A stretch of DNA of 64,000 bases from Chitinivibrionales bacterium (GCA_014728295.1 WJLW01000033.1:62001-126000); one strand, 5' to 3'; counted from the stretch's first letter, positions 54,370 to 63,870 are shown. Made by a program: numbers and translations. Notes: generated by a model from the sequence alone, not told the origin.

Positions 54370-54441
54370 TAGCGCTACGGGGAGTCGAACCCCGGTTGCA
54401 GGAATGAGAATCCTGAGTCCTAACCACTAGACGATAGCGCC
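54370..54441 (-). tRNA. tRNA-Glu (CTC)
   Basis: Anticodon stem CAGGA/TCCTG with loop TTCTCAT gives CTC (Glu, GAG codon). The acceptor arm pairs GGCGCTA with TAGCGCT, so the first pair is G-U rather than G-C. The T arm GGGTTCGACTC is normal. No CCA is encoded. Confidence 0.9.
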
Positions 54442-54522
54442 GTCATATCAAGACAGGCAGCGGACAGAGGATTGAGCGATTCGCCTCGATATCCTGCAAG
54501 CTTCCGCTTTGCTTTCTGGTAA

Positions 54523-54595
54523 CTGGGGTGCCAGGATTTGAACCTGGAACTTTCGGAGCCAGAATCCGATGCTCTGCCAATTGAACTACACCCCA
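54523..54595 (-). tRNA. tRNA-Gln (CTG)
   Basis: Acceptor TGGGGTG/CACCCCA, anticodon stem TCGGA/TCCGA with loop TTCTGGC, anticodon CTG. The U1-A72 pair is typical of tRNA-Gln. No CCA is encoded. First gene of the three-tRNA run. Confidence 0.93.
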
Positions 54596-54616
54596 AAAAA
54601 GCGTGTAAAAAATATA

Positions 54617-54644
54617 ATTATAATAGACGATAAAGCAAATGCAA
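54617..54644 (-). promoter_or_regulatory. Promoter of the tRNA-Gln/Glu/Val (and perhaps thrS) unit
   Basis: Minus-strand TTGCAT (54639-54644) and a perfect TATAAT (54617-54622), spacer 16 bases. Predicted start about 15 bases before tRNA-Gln. Confidence 0.6.
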
Positions 54645-54667
54645 GCACTATTTCGCAAAAAGATGTT

Positions 54668-55633
54668 TTACCTTTCAGCGAGATAGCCGTCATCTTCAAC
54701 CAGCGGTTTAAAACCGACAGCCTTGATCTCTTCAACAAATTGTGCCGAATGGAAGGGCTTTTTTATGACGGTCTTCACATAGCGGTGTCCTGGAACGATT
54801 TCTATACCGCCGGTATACTTCTCAGGCATAGGTATGACCAGATCCTGCTCCGAGAGCAAAATGATCTCCATAGTGTGATTTCTTTCATACAGCTCGTTTA
54901 CCAGTTCATAGCCGGATGAGCCGGGCAAATCGATATCCGCAATGCACAGGCCGCACTGAATGCCCTGCATCTTGAACTCATTTAAAACATCAATGGCGTG
55001 CTCTGATGAGTTGGCAAAGGAGATTCTGCCTCCCGCGATTCCGAAGAAGATCTCGATGGTGTTCTTGCAGAATTCTAGTATGTTGCGGTCTTCATCGACA
55101 ATAAGTATCTGTTTGTCTGCGAGGCCCGGCTGATAATTGCAGCCATGCGGCAATCCCTGTTGCTTGACACTTTCGCGATTGCTGAACTGTATGCGATCCC
55201 CGCACCGGATGAATGTGGCGGTACAGCAGTTCTGTCGGTTTTTATAAGGACAGGGCAGATTGGCTTTTTTGCGTTTGCGAACCACATTTTCCATGCGGCG
55301 TCGTACTTCCGGCGGGGGGCCATGCGCAGATCCCGCAACATACCGGTATGAAGTCTCTGCCTGCCAGTCATCGGTTTTGGGCACCGGCTGCTGCACCGTA
55401 TCCTGCTCCTGAATAAAAGCATTTGTGCGATGCTCATCGGCGACGGCATTTTTGTGCTCCGAAGCAATGCCCTGCGCAACCGCCGGCGCACCTTTGCCGG
55501 CCCGGCCCGAAGTGTATACATCGGTAATGAGCACGTCCGCTTCGCGCTGAGTCGTGGCACTGCGACGACGACTGAGAATCAGATCTCTGAATTTGAGTCG
55601 ATAATAGGAAGGCAGGATCGGGTTAACTTCCAT
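54668..55633 (-). CDS. Response-regulator receiver protein with Cys-rich linker
   Basis: A 321-residue protein. The C-terminal 130 residues are a receiver domain: KQILIVDEDRN, phospho-acceptor region CIADIDLPGSSGYEL, and the Lys in VIKKPFH. The N-terminal 165 residues are unrelated to known output domains, basic and Arg-rich at the start, with a Cys set CPYKNRQNCCTATFIRC and HGC that could bind zinc or iron. Start at ATG 55633, after GGGAGG; the earlier in-frame 55663 lacks this site. No partner kinase is adjacent. It is divergent from the HDAC-like gene. Confidence 0.75.
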   Translation of the reverse strand: MEVNPILPSYYRLKFRDLILSRRRSATTQREADVLITDVYTSGRAGKGAPAVAQGIASEHKNAVADEHRTNAFIQEQDTVQQPVPKTDDWQAETSYRYVAGSAHGPPPEVRRRMENVVRKRKKANLPCPYKNRQNCCTATFIRCGDRIQFSNRESVKQQGLPHGCNYQPGLADKQILIVDEDRNILEFCKNTIEIFFGIAGGRISFANSSEHAIDVLNEFKMQGIQCGLCIADIDLPGSSGYELVNELYERNHTMEIILLSEQDLVIPMPEKYTGGIEIVPGHRYVKTVIKKPFHSAQFVEEIKAVGFKPLVEDDGYLAER

Positions 55634-55897
55634 GTTAAACCTCCCGTCCATAGGGAAATTCAATGTTTTTCAAAATCACATCTTCTTTGCATAATATACT
55701 ACATTCTGGGTGCATATTCATTTAATCATTAAATTTCCACTGCAAACCAACTTAAGCGCTAAAGCCGGAGCGGCGTTTTTTCGGGAACGATATTTACTCA
55801 TTGCCGTCACTCCAGCAGCGTTTATTCTTTATATTATTACGAGAACCTTGAAGACAAAATTTCCGCAATGTGCCTCTGGCCAGCAGGAGAAGCTATT

Positions 55898-57241
55898 ATG
55901 TACGACAGCAACTACCAATCCCGCCGCAACTTTCTTTCAAATATGGTAAAAGCATATGCCGCCGCCTCGGTCGGTACTTCGGCCGCTGCTGTCGCTGCCC
56001 GGAAGGCGGTATCTCCGACTGGAACCGGCTATGCTTATCATGCGGATTGTCTGAAACATGTTCACGGCACCGAGCAGGCCGAGCGGATGCTGTATATTCA
56101 GGACGAGCTTGCCGGAACCGGTCTTGCTCAGGAGTTGACCGAGGTTGCCTTTCTGGACGATCCGCTCACGCATGTTGAACGTGTGCACACAGCCGATCAC
56201 ATTGATTCCATAGATGCCTTGGCCAATACCGGTCTGGCATCCAAGCTTGCAGTATCGGGGATTCTGGGCGCTATCAAGATGGTGAGTGACGGCGACATCA
56301 GGAATGCATTTTGTGCAATTCGTCCTCCGGGTCACCATGCTCACAACAGCGGCTATGAAGAAGGCTTCTGCTTTTACAGCAACATCGCCGTTGCAGCCAG
56401 GTATGCGCAGGATGTGCTGGGATATGAAAAAATCCTGATCATCGACTGGGACTACCATCACGGCAACGGCACACAGGACGTGTTTTATGACGATCCATCG
56501 GTGCTTTTTAGCTCAACCCACGATTTCTATGCATATCCCGGTACCGGAGACGAGCTACTCACCGGTGAAGGGGCGGGAGAAGGATACAACATCAACATTC
56601 ATTGCGAATGTGCTACGACCAATGACGAGATGCTTCAGAAATGGGATGAACGGCTTTTGCCGAAAGTCGAACAGTTCGAACCGGATTTTGTGTTGATTTC
56701 GTCGGGTTTTGACAGCAAGCGCAATGATTTGCTGGGATGCTTTGATGTCACTGCCAAAGGATTCTCACTCCTTACGAAAAAGGCAATGGAAATCGCCGAT
56801 ACATACTGTGACGGCCGTCTCGTTTCCATGCTCGAAGGCGGCTACGCCGACAGAAATACGGGTAATACCTTTTGCGGTATCGCTGCCTGCGCACGTCATC
56901 ATATCCAGACGCTGCTTACCGGTGACGTGCCGGATGAGCACCCCTATTACGGAGCCGGCAATATGGCGTGTGATGCAACTCCCGCCTCGTATCGACAGCG
57001 GTCCGCGCCTGCGCAGATCACGATCAAGAACGGTCTGCTTTACCTTCCGGAGTCGATGGGCAAAGCAATGAGCGTTTCCGTGAATAATGTACTCGGCAAA
57101 ACAGTGTACCGGGTTGCGCCTTCGCGGCTGCGAGCCAATCCCGTTGACCTGCGTAACAACAGGCTTGCATCCGGACGCTATTTTGTACATGTCGATACCG
57201 GCCGTAAGGCGGAAACGCTCCCGTATCTTGCAGTCCGCTAA
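55898..57241 (+). CDS. Exported histone deacetylase-like enzyme with Tat signal and sorting tail
   Basis: A 447-residue protein with a HDAC/acetylpolyamine amidohydrolase fold. Catalytic-zinc motifs: RPPGHHAHNSGY, DWDYHHGNGTQ, SSGFDS and LEGGY. The N-terminus has a textbook twin-arginine signal (SRRNFLSNM at 8-16, then an Ala-rich stretch), so the enzyme should be exported folded with its metal. The last 75 residues resemble a Por/T9SS-type tail (MSVSVNNVLGKTVYRV, then SGRYFVHVDTG). AGGAG precedes the ATG. Substrates may be acetylated polysaccharide, polyamines or short acyl amides; histones are not expected. Confidence 0.85.
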   Translation: MYDSNYQSRRNFLSNMVKAYAAASVGTSAAAVAARKAVSPTGTGYAYHADCLKHVHGTEQAERMLYIQDELAGTGLAQELTEVAFLDDPLTHVERVHTADHIDSIDALANTGLASKLAVSGILGAIKMVSDGDIRNAFCAIRPPGHHAHNSGYEEGFCFYSNIAVAARYAQDVLGYEKILIIDWDYHHGNGTQDVFYDDPSVLFSSTHDFYAYPGTGDELLTGEGAGEGYNINIHCECATTNDEMLQKWDERLLPKVEQFEPDFVLISSGFDSKRNDLLGCFDVTAKGFSLLTKKAMEIADTYCDGRLVSMLEGGYADRNTGNTFCGIAACARHHIQTLLTGDVPDEHPYYGAGNMACDATPASYRQRSAPAQITIKNGLLYLPESMGKAMSVSVNNVLGKTVYRVAPSRLRANPVDLRNNRLASGRYFVHVDTGRKAETLPYLAVR

Positions 57242-57483
57242 CAAATGAAACGCCGATTTTCCCGGCACATGTGGGGGAGTTATTTTTCCCGGGAGCGTCC
57301 GGTTTTCGTCCGTTCGATTATCATACCGTCAACTACCAGCCGGTTTTGCTGTCGGCAGCGCAGATATCCCGTGGCTGCCTTGTTTGCGCCCGGTGTCGGA
57401 TCTTGTGGGGAGATAGTGAGATGAAGTCCGCGGAAACGGCCAGTTGTGCCGATCTTGCCGCACCTGCTGCGTATCGGCCAATG

Positions 57484-59325
57484 TCAATAATCGTGATCAA
57501 TAAGCAGTTGCCTGAGTTCTGACTCACTCGTGCATGCAATCCAGCGGTCAAGAAAAGCGGGGTTTTCAACCCGCCTGGCAATTTCAGCAAGAAAACGCAA
57601 GTGCTGAGTGGGTACCGTGCGGTTGCCCAACAGCACAAAGACGGCATGGATTGCCTGATTGGCTGTGGGGAAATCTATTCCATTGATGCTGCGGGCCATG
57701 ATCATATAAAAGCCGTCGACCTCATCGAGCAGTAGATGCGGCAGGGCAACACCGGCTTCGGCCGGGGTTTCACCCAACTGGTTGCGCTGCAACAATGCCC
57801 CATAAATCAAATCACTGGAAATACCGCTTGCTTTGCTCAACGCCAGAGATGCATGCCGCAGGACATCCTCAGATTGTTCGGATTTCTTGATCTCGTAAAA
57901 GCCTGCCTGCTTGACTATTTCCTCGAAGGGGTCATCGGGACGCAACCCTTTTTCTTTGAGGATTTCCCGCAATTCTTCATTCAATCCCATGGCGGAGGCG
58001 TCGGGGACCAGCAAACGTTCGGCAACCCGCTGGGCCATGTGAGCAACGGCCCCCACCCGTGTGATGCGATGGCCGGCGTAGAGATGGTGCCATATAACGC
58101 CCAGGCCGATAAGTCCCATCGAAAAGATACTGGACATAAGCCCCATTTCCGGTATTAGCACAACGGAAACAATAATGCCCATGATGGGCAAATAGGGATA
58201 GAGCGGTACTTTGAATCCCGGGTCATAGCTCTTGATACCGCTTTCGCGCATCACGATGACTGCGATATTGACAAGCGCGAACACGAGCAGTTGGAATGTG
58301 CTGGCGAGTTTGGCGATGGCCTCAAGGCTGGTAAACAAAACGATGGCACCAATAATGCCTGCGGTGAGAAATATGGCGTTTTTCGGGGTTTTGAATCGCG
58401 AAAAGCGTGATAGCTCATGAGGTATCACCCGGTCACGACTCATGGCCAGGAGGTAGCGGCTGGCCGAAAGGATGCCTGCATTGGCTGTAGTGGCGAAAGC
58501 CAGTATGGCGGCGAAGCTGATGATATGTGCGCCCATCGGGCCAATTACCAGACGGGCTGCATCACTGACGGGGGTCAGCGACGATGCCAACTGGTCGTGG
58601 GGTACAACTCCCACGACAATCCAGACAATCAATCCGTAAAGCAGCATCACAACAACCAATGACAACACCATGCCCAGCGGGATGTTTTTTTCGGGGCTGC
58701 GGACTTCTTCGGCCAGGCTGGCCACTTTGGTCAAACCGATATAGCTGACAAAAAGAAAGGCTACCGTCGGCAAGATTGGCTGCGCGCCGTAGGGCATCAT
58801 GGGAGTCAATTGTGCTGGATCTATTCGAGGCAGGCCGTACACAATGAGATATATCAGGATGGTAATCATTCCCATCACCATCCACACCTGGACCCCGGCA
58901 GCCTCCTTTGCGCCAAAGAAGTTCATGAGCATGAAAATGGCACAAAAAATGACGGCGATAACCTGCATTGGCAGGCCGATATACGCGGAAAGGTAGGCTC
59001 CCAAACCAACCAGTGCGATGCTCGTTTTGAGAATAAGGGCAAACCAGACTCCCACCCCGTCAATCGTGCCGAACATTCCCCCCAGACTTCGGCTGATAAA
59101 AAAGTAGGTTCCCCCGGCGCGGGGCATGCCGGTCGAAAGCTCGGCCTTGGCAAACAGGGAGGGCAGCAGCAGCAGACCGGAAAAGAGATATATGAAAATG
59201 ACAACCGGGCCGGTCTTCGAAGCCGCAATGCCGGGCAGGACGAACAGACCGGAGCTTATCATTGCACCAGTCGCAATTGCAAATACGTGCACGAGCCCGA
59301 GCTGCTTATTCAGTTTTTTTGACAT
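57484..59325 (-). CDS. APC-family amino-acid permease fused to PTS EIIA-like domain
   Basis: A 613-residue protein: about 12 membrane helices (10-420) of the APC superfamily with GAMISSGLFVLPGIAA near the start, then a cytoplasmic part (about 460-613) like PTS type 2 EIIA, including the phosphorylatable-His motif GVALPHLLLDEVDGF. EIIA domains on other carriers usually regulate transport. It may sense phosphoenolpyruvate/nitrogen status; no ptsI or ptsH lies nearby. ATG 59325 has a weak AAAGG. It is divergent from typA with a gap of about 400 bases. Confidence 0.85.
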   Translation of the reverse strand: MSKKLNKQLGLVHVFAIATGAMISSGLFVLPGIAASKTGPVVIFIYLFSGLLLLPSLFAKAELSTGMPRAGGTYFFISRSLGGMFGTIDGVGVWFALILKTSIALVGLGAYLSAYIGLPMQVIAVIFCAIFMLMNFFGAKEAAGVQVWMVMGMITILIYLIVYGLPRIDPAQLTPMMPYGAQPILPTVAFLFVSYIGLTKVASLAEEVRSPEKNIPLGMVLSLVVVMLLYGLIVWIVVGVVPHDQLASSLTPVSDAARLVIGPMGAHIISFAAILAFATTANAGILSASRYLLAMSRDRVIPHELSRFSRFKTPKNAIFLTAGIIGAIVLFTSLEAIAKLASTFQLLVFALVNIAVIVMRESGIKSYDPGFKVPLYPYLPIMGIIVSVVLIPEMGLMSSIFSMGLIGLGVIWHHLYAGHRITRVGAVAHMAQRVAERLLVPDASAMGLNEELREILKEKGLRPDDPFEEIVKQAGFYEIKKSEQSEDVLRHASLALSKASGISSDLIYGALLQRNQLGETPAEAGVALPHLLLDEVDGFYMIMARSINGIDFPTANQAIHAVFVLLGNRTVPTQHLRFLAEIARRVENPAFLDRWIACTSESELRQLLIDHDY

Positions 59326-59728
59326 GGGACATCAGCCTTTGGTATGAGTGTACTTGCCTTGATGGAATACATGATTGCGTAATTGCCGGGGAATGGGGCT
59401 GTAGTCTGCAGGTGTTGTGCCGTTTGTCTGTGGTTGCCGGTCATTTTGTGTCTTCGCCTCCGGTACTCAAAGCCTGATACAGGTTCGCCGGTGACTGATA
59501 CGAATATTGAGCTACAGAGGTAAAATAAGTTTCCTCCTCCATGCCCGGATGCACCAGTGTTGCCACACCATAAAAAGATGCCGCGCTTATATTGCCCCCT
59601 GCCTTCAACTCAGATCCAGCAATATGACATGCCGGGTAGTACAGACGCGTGGAACCCTCGCAAGCTTTGATACTTCCCCTGTCTGAATGTAATTTACCTG
59701 CCCTTTCTTTTTTCCGGGAAAGCACTGC
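59326..59728. other. Gap of about 400 bases between the permease and typA
   Basis: Upstream of typA a plausible promoter is listed separately. A short open frame at 59441-59779 (minus) overlaps the start of typA, lacks a recognisable domain and is not supported. I see no RNA gene or repeat. Confidence 0.4.
59667..59695 (+). promoter_or_regulatory. Candidate typA promoter
   Basis: TTGATA (59667-59672) and a weak TAATTT (59690-59695), 17 bases apart; predicted start about 27 bases before the ATG. Confidence 0.4.
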
Positions 59729-61498
59729 ATGGATCAGCAAAAAATCAGAAATGTCGCTATTATCGCTCATGTGGATCACGGGAAAACGACGCTTGTCGAT
59801 CAGTTTTTCAGTCAGAGCGGTATGTTTCGCAAAAATCAGGAAGTGACCAAACGCCTGATGGACTCGATGGATCTCGAACGGGAGCGCGGCATTACTATCG
59901 CATCCAAGAACGGATCATTTACCTATCACGATTATCATATCAACATTATCGATACACCGGGTCATGCCGATTTCGGCGGCCAGGTCGAGCGGGTGCTGCG
60001 CATGGCCGACGGGGCGCTGCTGCTGGTTGACGCACAGGAAGGCCCCATGCCGCAAACCTATTTCGTACTCAAAAAAGCATTGGCCCTGTCGCTCCCGATT
60101 ATTGTTGTCATCAATAAAATTGACAAACCGGCAGCGCGTCCGGATTGGGCGGTGGATCAGGTTTTTGACTTGTTTGTCAAGTTGCACGCCCCGGATCATA
60201 TCCTGGACTTTCCGGTCACCTATGCATCCGCCAAAGACGGCTGGGCGACTGATGATTTGCATGTCGCCTCCGAAACCGTAGAACCTTTGTTTAAAGCGAT
60301 CGTCAAGCACATTCCCGCTCCCGCAGGCGATCCTTCTGCCCCGCTGCAGCTTCTGGTCAGTTCGATTGACTACTCTCCGTATCTGGGGCGCCTGGGAATT
60401 GGCAAGATTACCGGAGGAACCATGAATATCAACAGGGACATGGCGGTTGCAATGCGGGACGGATCGATTATTCCGGCGCGCGTGACCAAAATTTTTCGAT
60501 TCGAGACCAATCAGAAAGTACCGACCAATCAGGCTGTTGCCGGTGAAATCGTGGCCGTTGCCGGGATGAATGAAGTTACCGTCGGCGTCACGTATACCGA
60601 TCCCGCCGACCCCCGGCCCCTGCCGCCCATCGAGATCGATCCGCCGACCTTGTCGATGAATTTCATTCCCAATGATTCGCCCTTTGCCGGAACCGAGGGA
60701 GAGTTTGTCACGTCTCGTCATCTCGAAGAACGGCTGCAGCGCGAAATACTTTCGGATGTGGCGCTGCGAGTTGAAAATCTGGAAGGGGCAATCGGCTATA
60801 AAGTGTCGGGCAGGGGGGAGTTGCATCTGTCTATATTAATCGAGCGCATGCGCCGCGAAGGATATGAATTTCAGGTGACGCGTCCGCAGGTTATCCTGCG
60901 AGAGGAAAACGGCAGACTCCTCGAGCCGTATGAGGAGTTGACCATTAATGTTGACGAGCAGTATGTTGGTCCAGTGATGGAGAAGTTGGGGCAGCGCAAG
61001 GGGCGCCTCAATCACATGGAAACCGACAATGGTATGACCACCCTGGTGTTTACTATTCCAACGCGAGGCCTGCTGGGATTCCGGTCGCAGTTCATGACCG
61101 ATTCCCGGGGCATGGGCATTATGAACTACATTTTCAGCCAATATGGACCGCATGTCGGCGAGATTAAAAATCGAAAGAACGGAGCGCTTATTGCCAAGGA
61201 AAACTGCGAGACGGTATCCTATGCCCTTTTCAATCTGCAGGAACGCGGTAAAATGTTTCTCGGTCCCGGCGTCAAAGTGTACGCGGGGCAGATTGTGGGA
61301 GAGCATTCCCGTGACAACGATCTCACCGTCAATCCCGCCAAAAGCAAAAAGCTGACCAACATGCGCGCCGCCGGTTCTGATGACAACATCCTGCTCATCC
61401 CGCCTGCCGAAATGAGCCTAGAAGATTGTATTGTTTACATTAACGATGATGAGCTGGTAGAAATCACCCCGAAGGCAATTCGCCTGCGCAAACGATAA
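59729..61498 (+). CDS. typA: Ribosome-associated GTPase TypA/BipA
   Basis: A 589-residue translational GTPase: G1 AHVDHGKT (14-21), switch region ERERGITIASKNGSF, G3 DTPGHADFGG, G4 NKIDKP. The C-terminal TypA-specific domain carries RKGRLNHMETDNGMTTLVFTIP-type sequence and RGLLGFRSQFMTDSRG. BipA helps 50S assembly and growth under stress. Length and order of domains are normal. It is followed 54 bases later by the FemAB-like gene. Confidence 0.96.
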   Translation: MDQQKIRNVAIIAHVDHGKTTLVDQFFSQSGMFRKNQEVTKRLMDSMDLERERGITIASKNGSFTYHDYHINIIDTPGHADFGGQVERVLRMADGALLLVDAQEGPMPQTYFVLKKALALSLPIIVVINKIDKPAARPDWAVDQVFDLFVKLHAPDHILDFPVTYASAKDGWATDDLHVASETVEPLFKAIVKHIPAPAGDPSAPLQLLVSSIDYSPYLGRLGIGKITGGTMNINRDMAVAMRDGSIIPARVTKIFRFETNQKVPTNQAVAGEIVAVAGMNEVTVGVTYTDPADPRPLPPIEIDPPTLSMNFIPNDSPFAGTEGEFVTSRHLEERLQREILSDVALRVENLEGAIGYKVSGRGELHLSILIERMRREGYEFQVTRPQVILREENGRLLEPYEELTINVDEQYVGPVMEKLGQRKGRLNHMETDNGMTTLVFTIPTRGLLGFRSQFMTDSRGMGIMNYIFSQYGPHVGEIKNRKNGALIAKENCETVSYALFNLQERGKMFLGPGVKVYAGQIVGEHSRDNDLTVNPAKSKKLTNMRAAGSDDNILLIPPAEMSLEDCIVYINDDELVEITPKAIRLRKR

Positions 61499-61552
61499 TT
61501 CCTCTGTACCCCTTCTATCCTCACCGCCACAGCGAGTATTTTACTCTCCCGT

Positions 61553-62539
61553 ATGTCCATATCAATCAAAACGATACAGGAGGCCTCGCGTGCACAATGG
61601 CTGGACTACGCACGAAATTGCGCAACCGCGACCTTTTTTCATACACCGATGTGGTTCGAGGCATTTCAGGTACAGGCGCCCGGACGCATCAGGCCGGGTG
61701 CCAGACTGGTTGAATTTGACGACGGCCGCAAAGCCCTGCTTCCCCTGTGTATTGACCGTCGCCTCAACGGCCTGCTCAAAACCTGGATTTCTTCACCGGG
61801 CGGGACCTATGGCGGCTGGCTGTCGCGGGACGAATTGACGCGTGCGCATACCGAGGCCTTGGTTCAATATGTGACCTCGTTTCGCAATGTCTTCTGGCGC
61901 GAAAATCCGTATGATGCAACGTTGAGCGAATATGATATCCCGCAAAGCATACATGACGTCTCGCAAATCATCGCCCTGGACAAACAACCCGGCGACTATT
62001 TGACGAATGCGCCTCATGCACATCGTAAAGCAGTCAAAAAAGCTGCGTTTAACGAAGTTACTATCCGTCAAGCTACCTGCGGTCAGGACTGGAGCAATCA
62101 TTACCGGGCCTATCTCGCATCGGTAAAACGCTGGCAGGAGAAGAAGCTCACAATCAGTACTGTCTATACCATGGAATTCTTCGGCCAACTGGCGCTGTTG
62201 CCCTCAGATACGTGTCAATTGTGGATTGCCGAGAAAAAGGCGAACTATCTTGCGGGAGTGATTTGCCTGTATTGGAATACGTATGCCGTTGCCTGGCACG
62301 GCGCCGCCTGGGAAGCGTCCTTTGACCTGCGCCCCAACAATTTATTATACGCGGCGATGATTCGTGATGCTGCGCAAAAAAAGTTCAGCGTTTTTGATAT
62401 GAATCCCTGCCGCGGACTCGAAGGGGTGTCTCAATTCAAAAAGCTCCTCGGTGCGACCGAACTGCGATCCCGTTATGTAAACAAGTGTTCCGGCATAAAA
62501 CGTCTGGGCCAGGTGGTCAAAACGATTGTCGATAGCTAA
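61553..62539 (+). CDS. FemAB/GNAT-like acyltransferase
   Basis: A 328-residue protein with the double-GNAT FemAB shape: TFFHTPMWFEAF at the start, NAPHAHRKAVKKAAFNEVTIR in the middle and WHGAAWEASFDLRPNNLLYAAMIRDAAQKKFSVFDMNPCRG near the end. Such enzymes add aminoacyl or acyl groups to peptidoglycan precursors or surface polymers. It could be related to the FemAB-like proteins known beside PEP-CTERM/exosortase loci, but no such genes surround it. The stop overlaps the convergent glycosyltransferase gene by four bases. Confidence 0.75.
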   Translation: MSISIKTIQEASRAQWLDYARNCATATFFHTPMWFEAFQVQAPGRIRPGARLVEFDDGRKALLPLCIDRRLNGLLKTWISSPGGTYGGWLSRDELTRAHTEALVQYVTSFRNVFWRENPYDATLSEYDIPQSIHDVSQIIALDKQPGDYLTNAPHAHRKAVKKAAFNEVTIRQATCGQDWSNHYRAYLASVKRWQEKKLTISTVYTMEFFGQLALLPSDTCQLWIAEKKANYLAGVICLYWNTYAVAWHGAAWEASFDLRPNNLLYAAMIRDAAQKKFSVFDMNPCRGLEGVSQFKKLLGATELRSRYVNKCSGIKRLGQVVKTIVDS

Positions 62540-63795
62540 CAGCGTACCGCGAACAAATACAGCCACGGGTGCAACGATACAAGCGCGACTGTTGCATAGT
62601 TGGCTGTCGGGCCGAATCGCCGCATCAGGTCAACGAGCGGAATAATCATTACATAGGTGATGCTGGTTACTGCCGGGAAGAGATATCTGCCTTCGGCATT
62701 GAACCAGAAAATATTCAGGCGGATATACGCTGCGATTGACAGAAGCAATGCCGCATACAACAGAAATTCCTGAAACGACTTTATTCTGCGGACAATCAGA
62801 TATCTTACCCAGAGCGCTCCGGCAGCCGCGAGTACGCTCGCATTGAGATAGAGCATCCCCGAAAGCGCAACGCCTTCCCGCACGTGTTGCATGGGAAACC
62901 AGATCAGGCGGATGGTTGCCTTGACAACGTCCAGAGCGTCTCCCAACGAATCAATCCACATCTGCGGCCGGCCGAAGCCGGTTTCAAGCGCAAAGAGCGA
63001 TCCGTACAAGCGAAGATTGCGCAGGTACCAAGGCGCCGCCAGTAAGCTTGACGTCAGCAGCGCGGTCGCGACGCCCAGGGCTATGCGGGCGTCGCGTGTT
63101 GAATACAGCGAGTAGAGAAGTACCAGAACTGCGAGAGGAAAAAACATCGATAGCGAGCTTTTCGTATACATTCCCAATGTCAGCCAGATGCCCAGCAGCG
63201 CTGTTTGCCGAATTATATCATTGCTGCTGTCCGACTCGTCAAGCTGCACGATGCGCATGAGCTGCAGCAGTATCAACTGTGCAAGCAGCCAGCTCAGTGC
63301 ATCATTTGATACGATCGAACAAAAGTAGGCATGGGCCGGCAGCAATGCCAGAAAAAGCACTGCTGCTTTGCGTGCCGTTTCGCTCAATGAGAGCTGCTGC
63401 AGTACTTTGTAGCAGATCAACAACGTCAGCAAGCCGCAGATAACGGAAATCAGTCGTCCGAAATACAATCCGGCCGCTTGACCGAAAACCCGGTTAAAGG
63501 GCGCCCCCAGCAGATAATTCAGCGGTGGCTGGTAATATTCATATTCATTCAAAAGAAAGGCATCTTCGTCTGCGGTTGAGCTGTACTGGATGGGAAATCC
63601 CCGGCTATTCGCCAGATACCTGGTGTAATTGTAGTGCGAGGGCTCATCATTCAACCCTTCGAGGCAGAAGCGAGTATCTGCTCCATGCGGCAAAATTGCG
63701 GGCAAAAAAAGGCGCAGCGCGACAGCGCATGCGAGCAACAAAGAGAAGGTCGAGAAGTGCGATGCAGGTTTTTGAGCCGGATCGGTTTGCGTCAT
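62536..63795 (-). CDS. GT39/ArnT-like membrane glycosyltransferase
   Basis: A 419-residue polytopic protein (about ten helices). The first luminal loop contains NDEPSHYNYTRYL, with an acidic pair as in lipid-linked sugar transferases (PMT/ArnT class), followed by YQPPLNYLLGAPFNRVFG. Such enzymes move a sugar from a polyprenyl phosphate to protein or lipid. I use ATG 63795; TTG 63831 is the alternative, and neither has a clear ribosome-binding site. It is convergent with the FemAB-like gene. Confidence 0.75.
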   Translation of the reverse strand: MTQTDPAQKPASHFSTFSLLLACAVALRLFLPAILPHGADTRFCLEGLNDEPSHYNYTRYLANSRGFPIQYSSTADEDAFLLNEYEYYQPPLNYLLGAPFNRVFGQAAGLYFGRLISVICGLLTLLICYKVLQQLSLSETARKAAVLFLALLPAHAYFCSIVSNDALSWLLAQLILLQLMRIVQLDESDSSNDIIRQTALLGIWLTLGMYTKSSLSMFFPLAVLVLLYSLYSTRDARIALGVATALLTSSLLAAPWYLRNLRLYGSLFALETGFGRPQMWIDSLGDALDVVKATIRLIWFPMQHVREGVALSGMLYLNASVLAAAGALWVRYLIVRRIKSFQEFLLYAALLLSIAAYIRLNIFWFNAEGRYLFPAVTSITYVMIIPLVDLMRRFGPTANYATVALVSLHPWLYLFAVRC

Positions 63796-63841
63796 AAGGT
63801 GATAAAATATATCAGGTTGGGCTGTGTCCAATTATTTTGCA

Positions 63842-63870
63842 TTGACTGGATTTGCTAATGGATGTATATT
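63842..63870 (+). promoter_or_regulatory. Promoter of tRNA-Asn
   Basis: TTGACT (63842-63847) and TATATT (63865-63870) with a 17-base spacer. Predicted start about 25 bases before the tRNA. Confidence 0.6.

Noticed and set aside
59441-59779. 112-codon minus-strand frame next to typA
   Set aside because: It overlaps the typA start, has no recognisable domain or ribosome-binding site, and its composition looks like the complement of a coding region.
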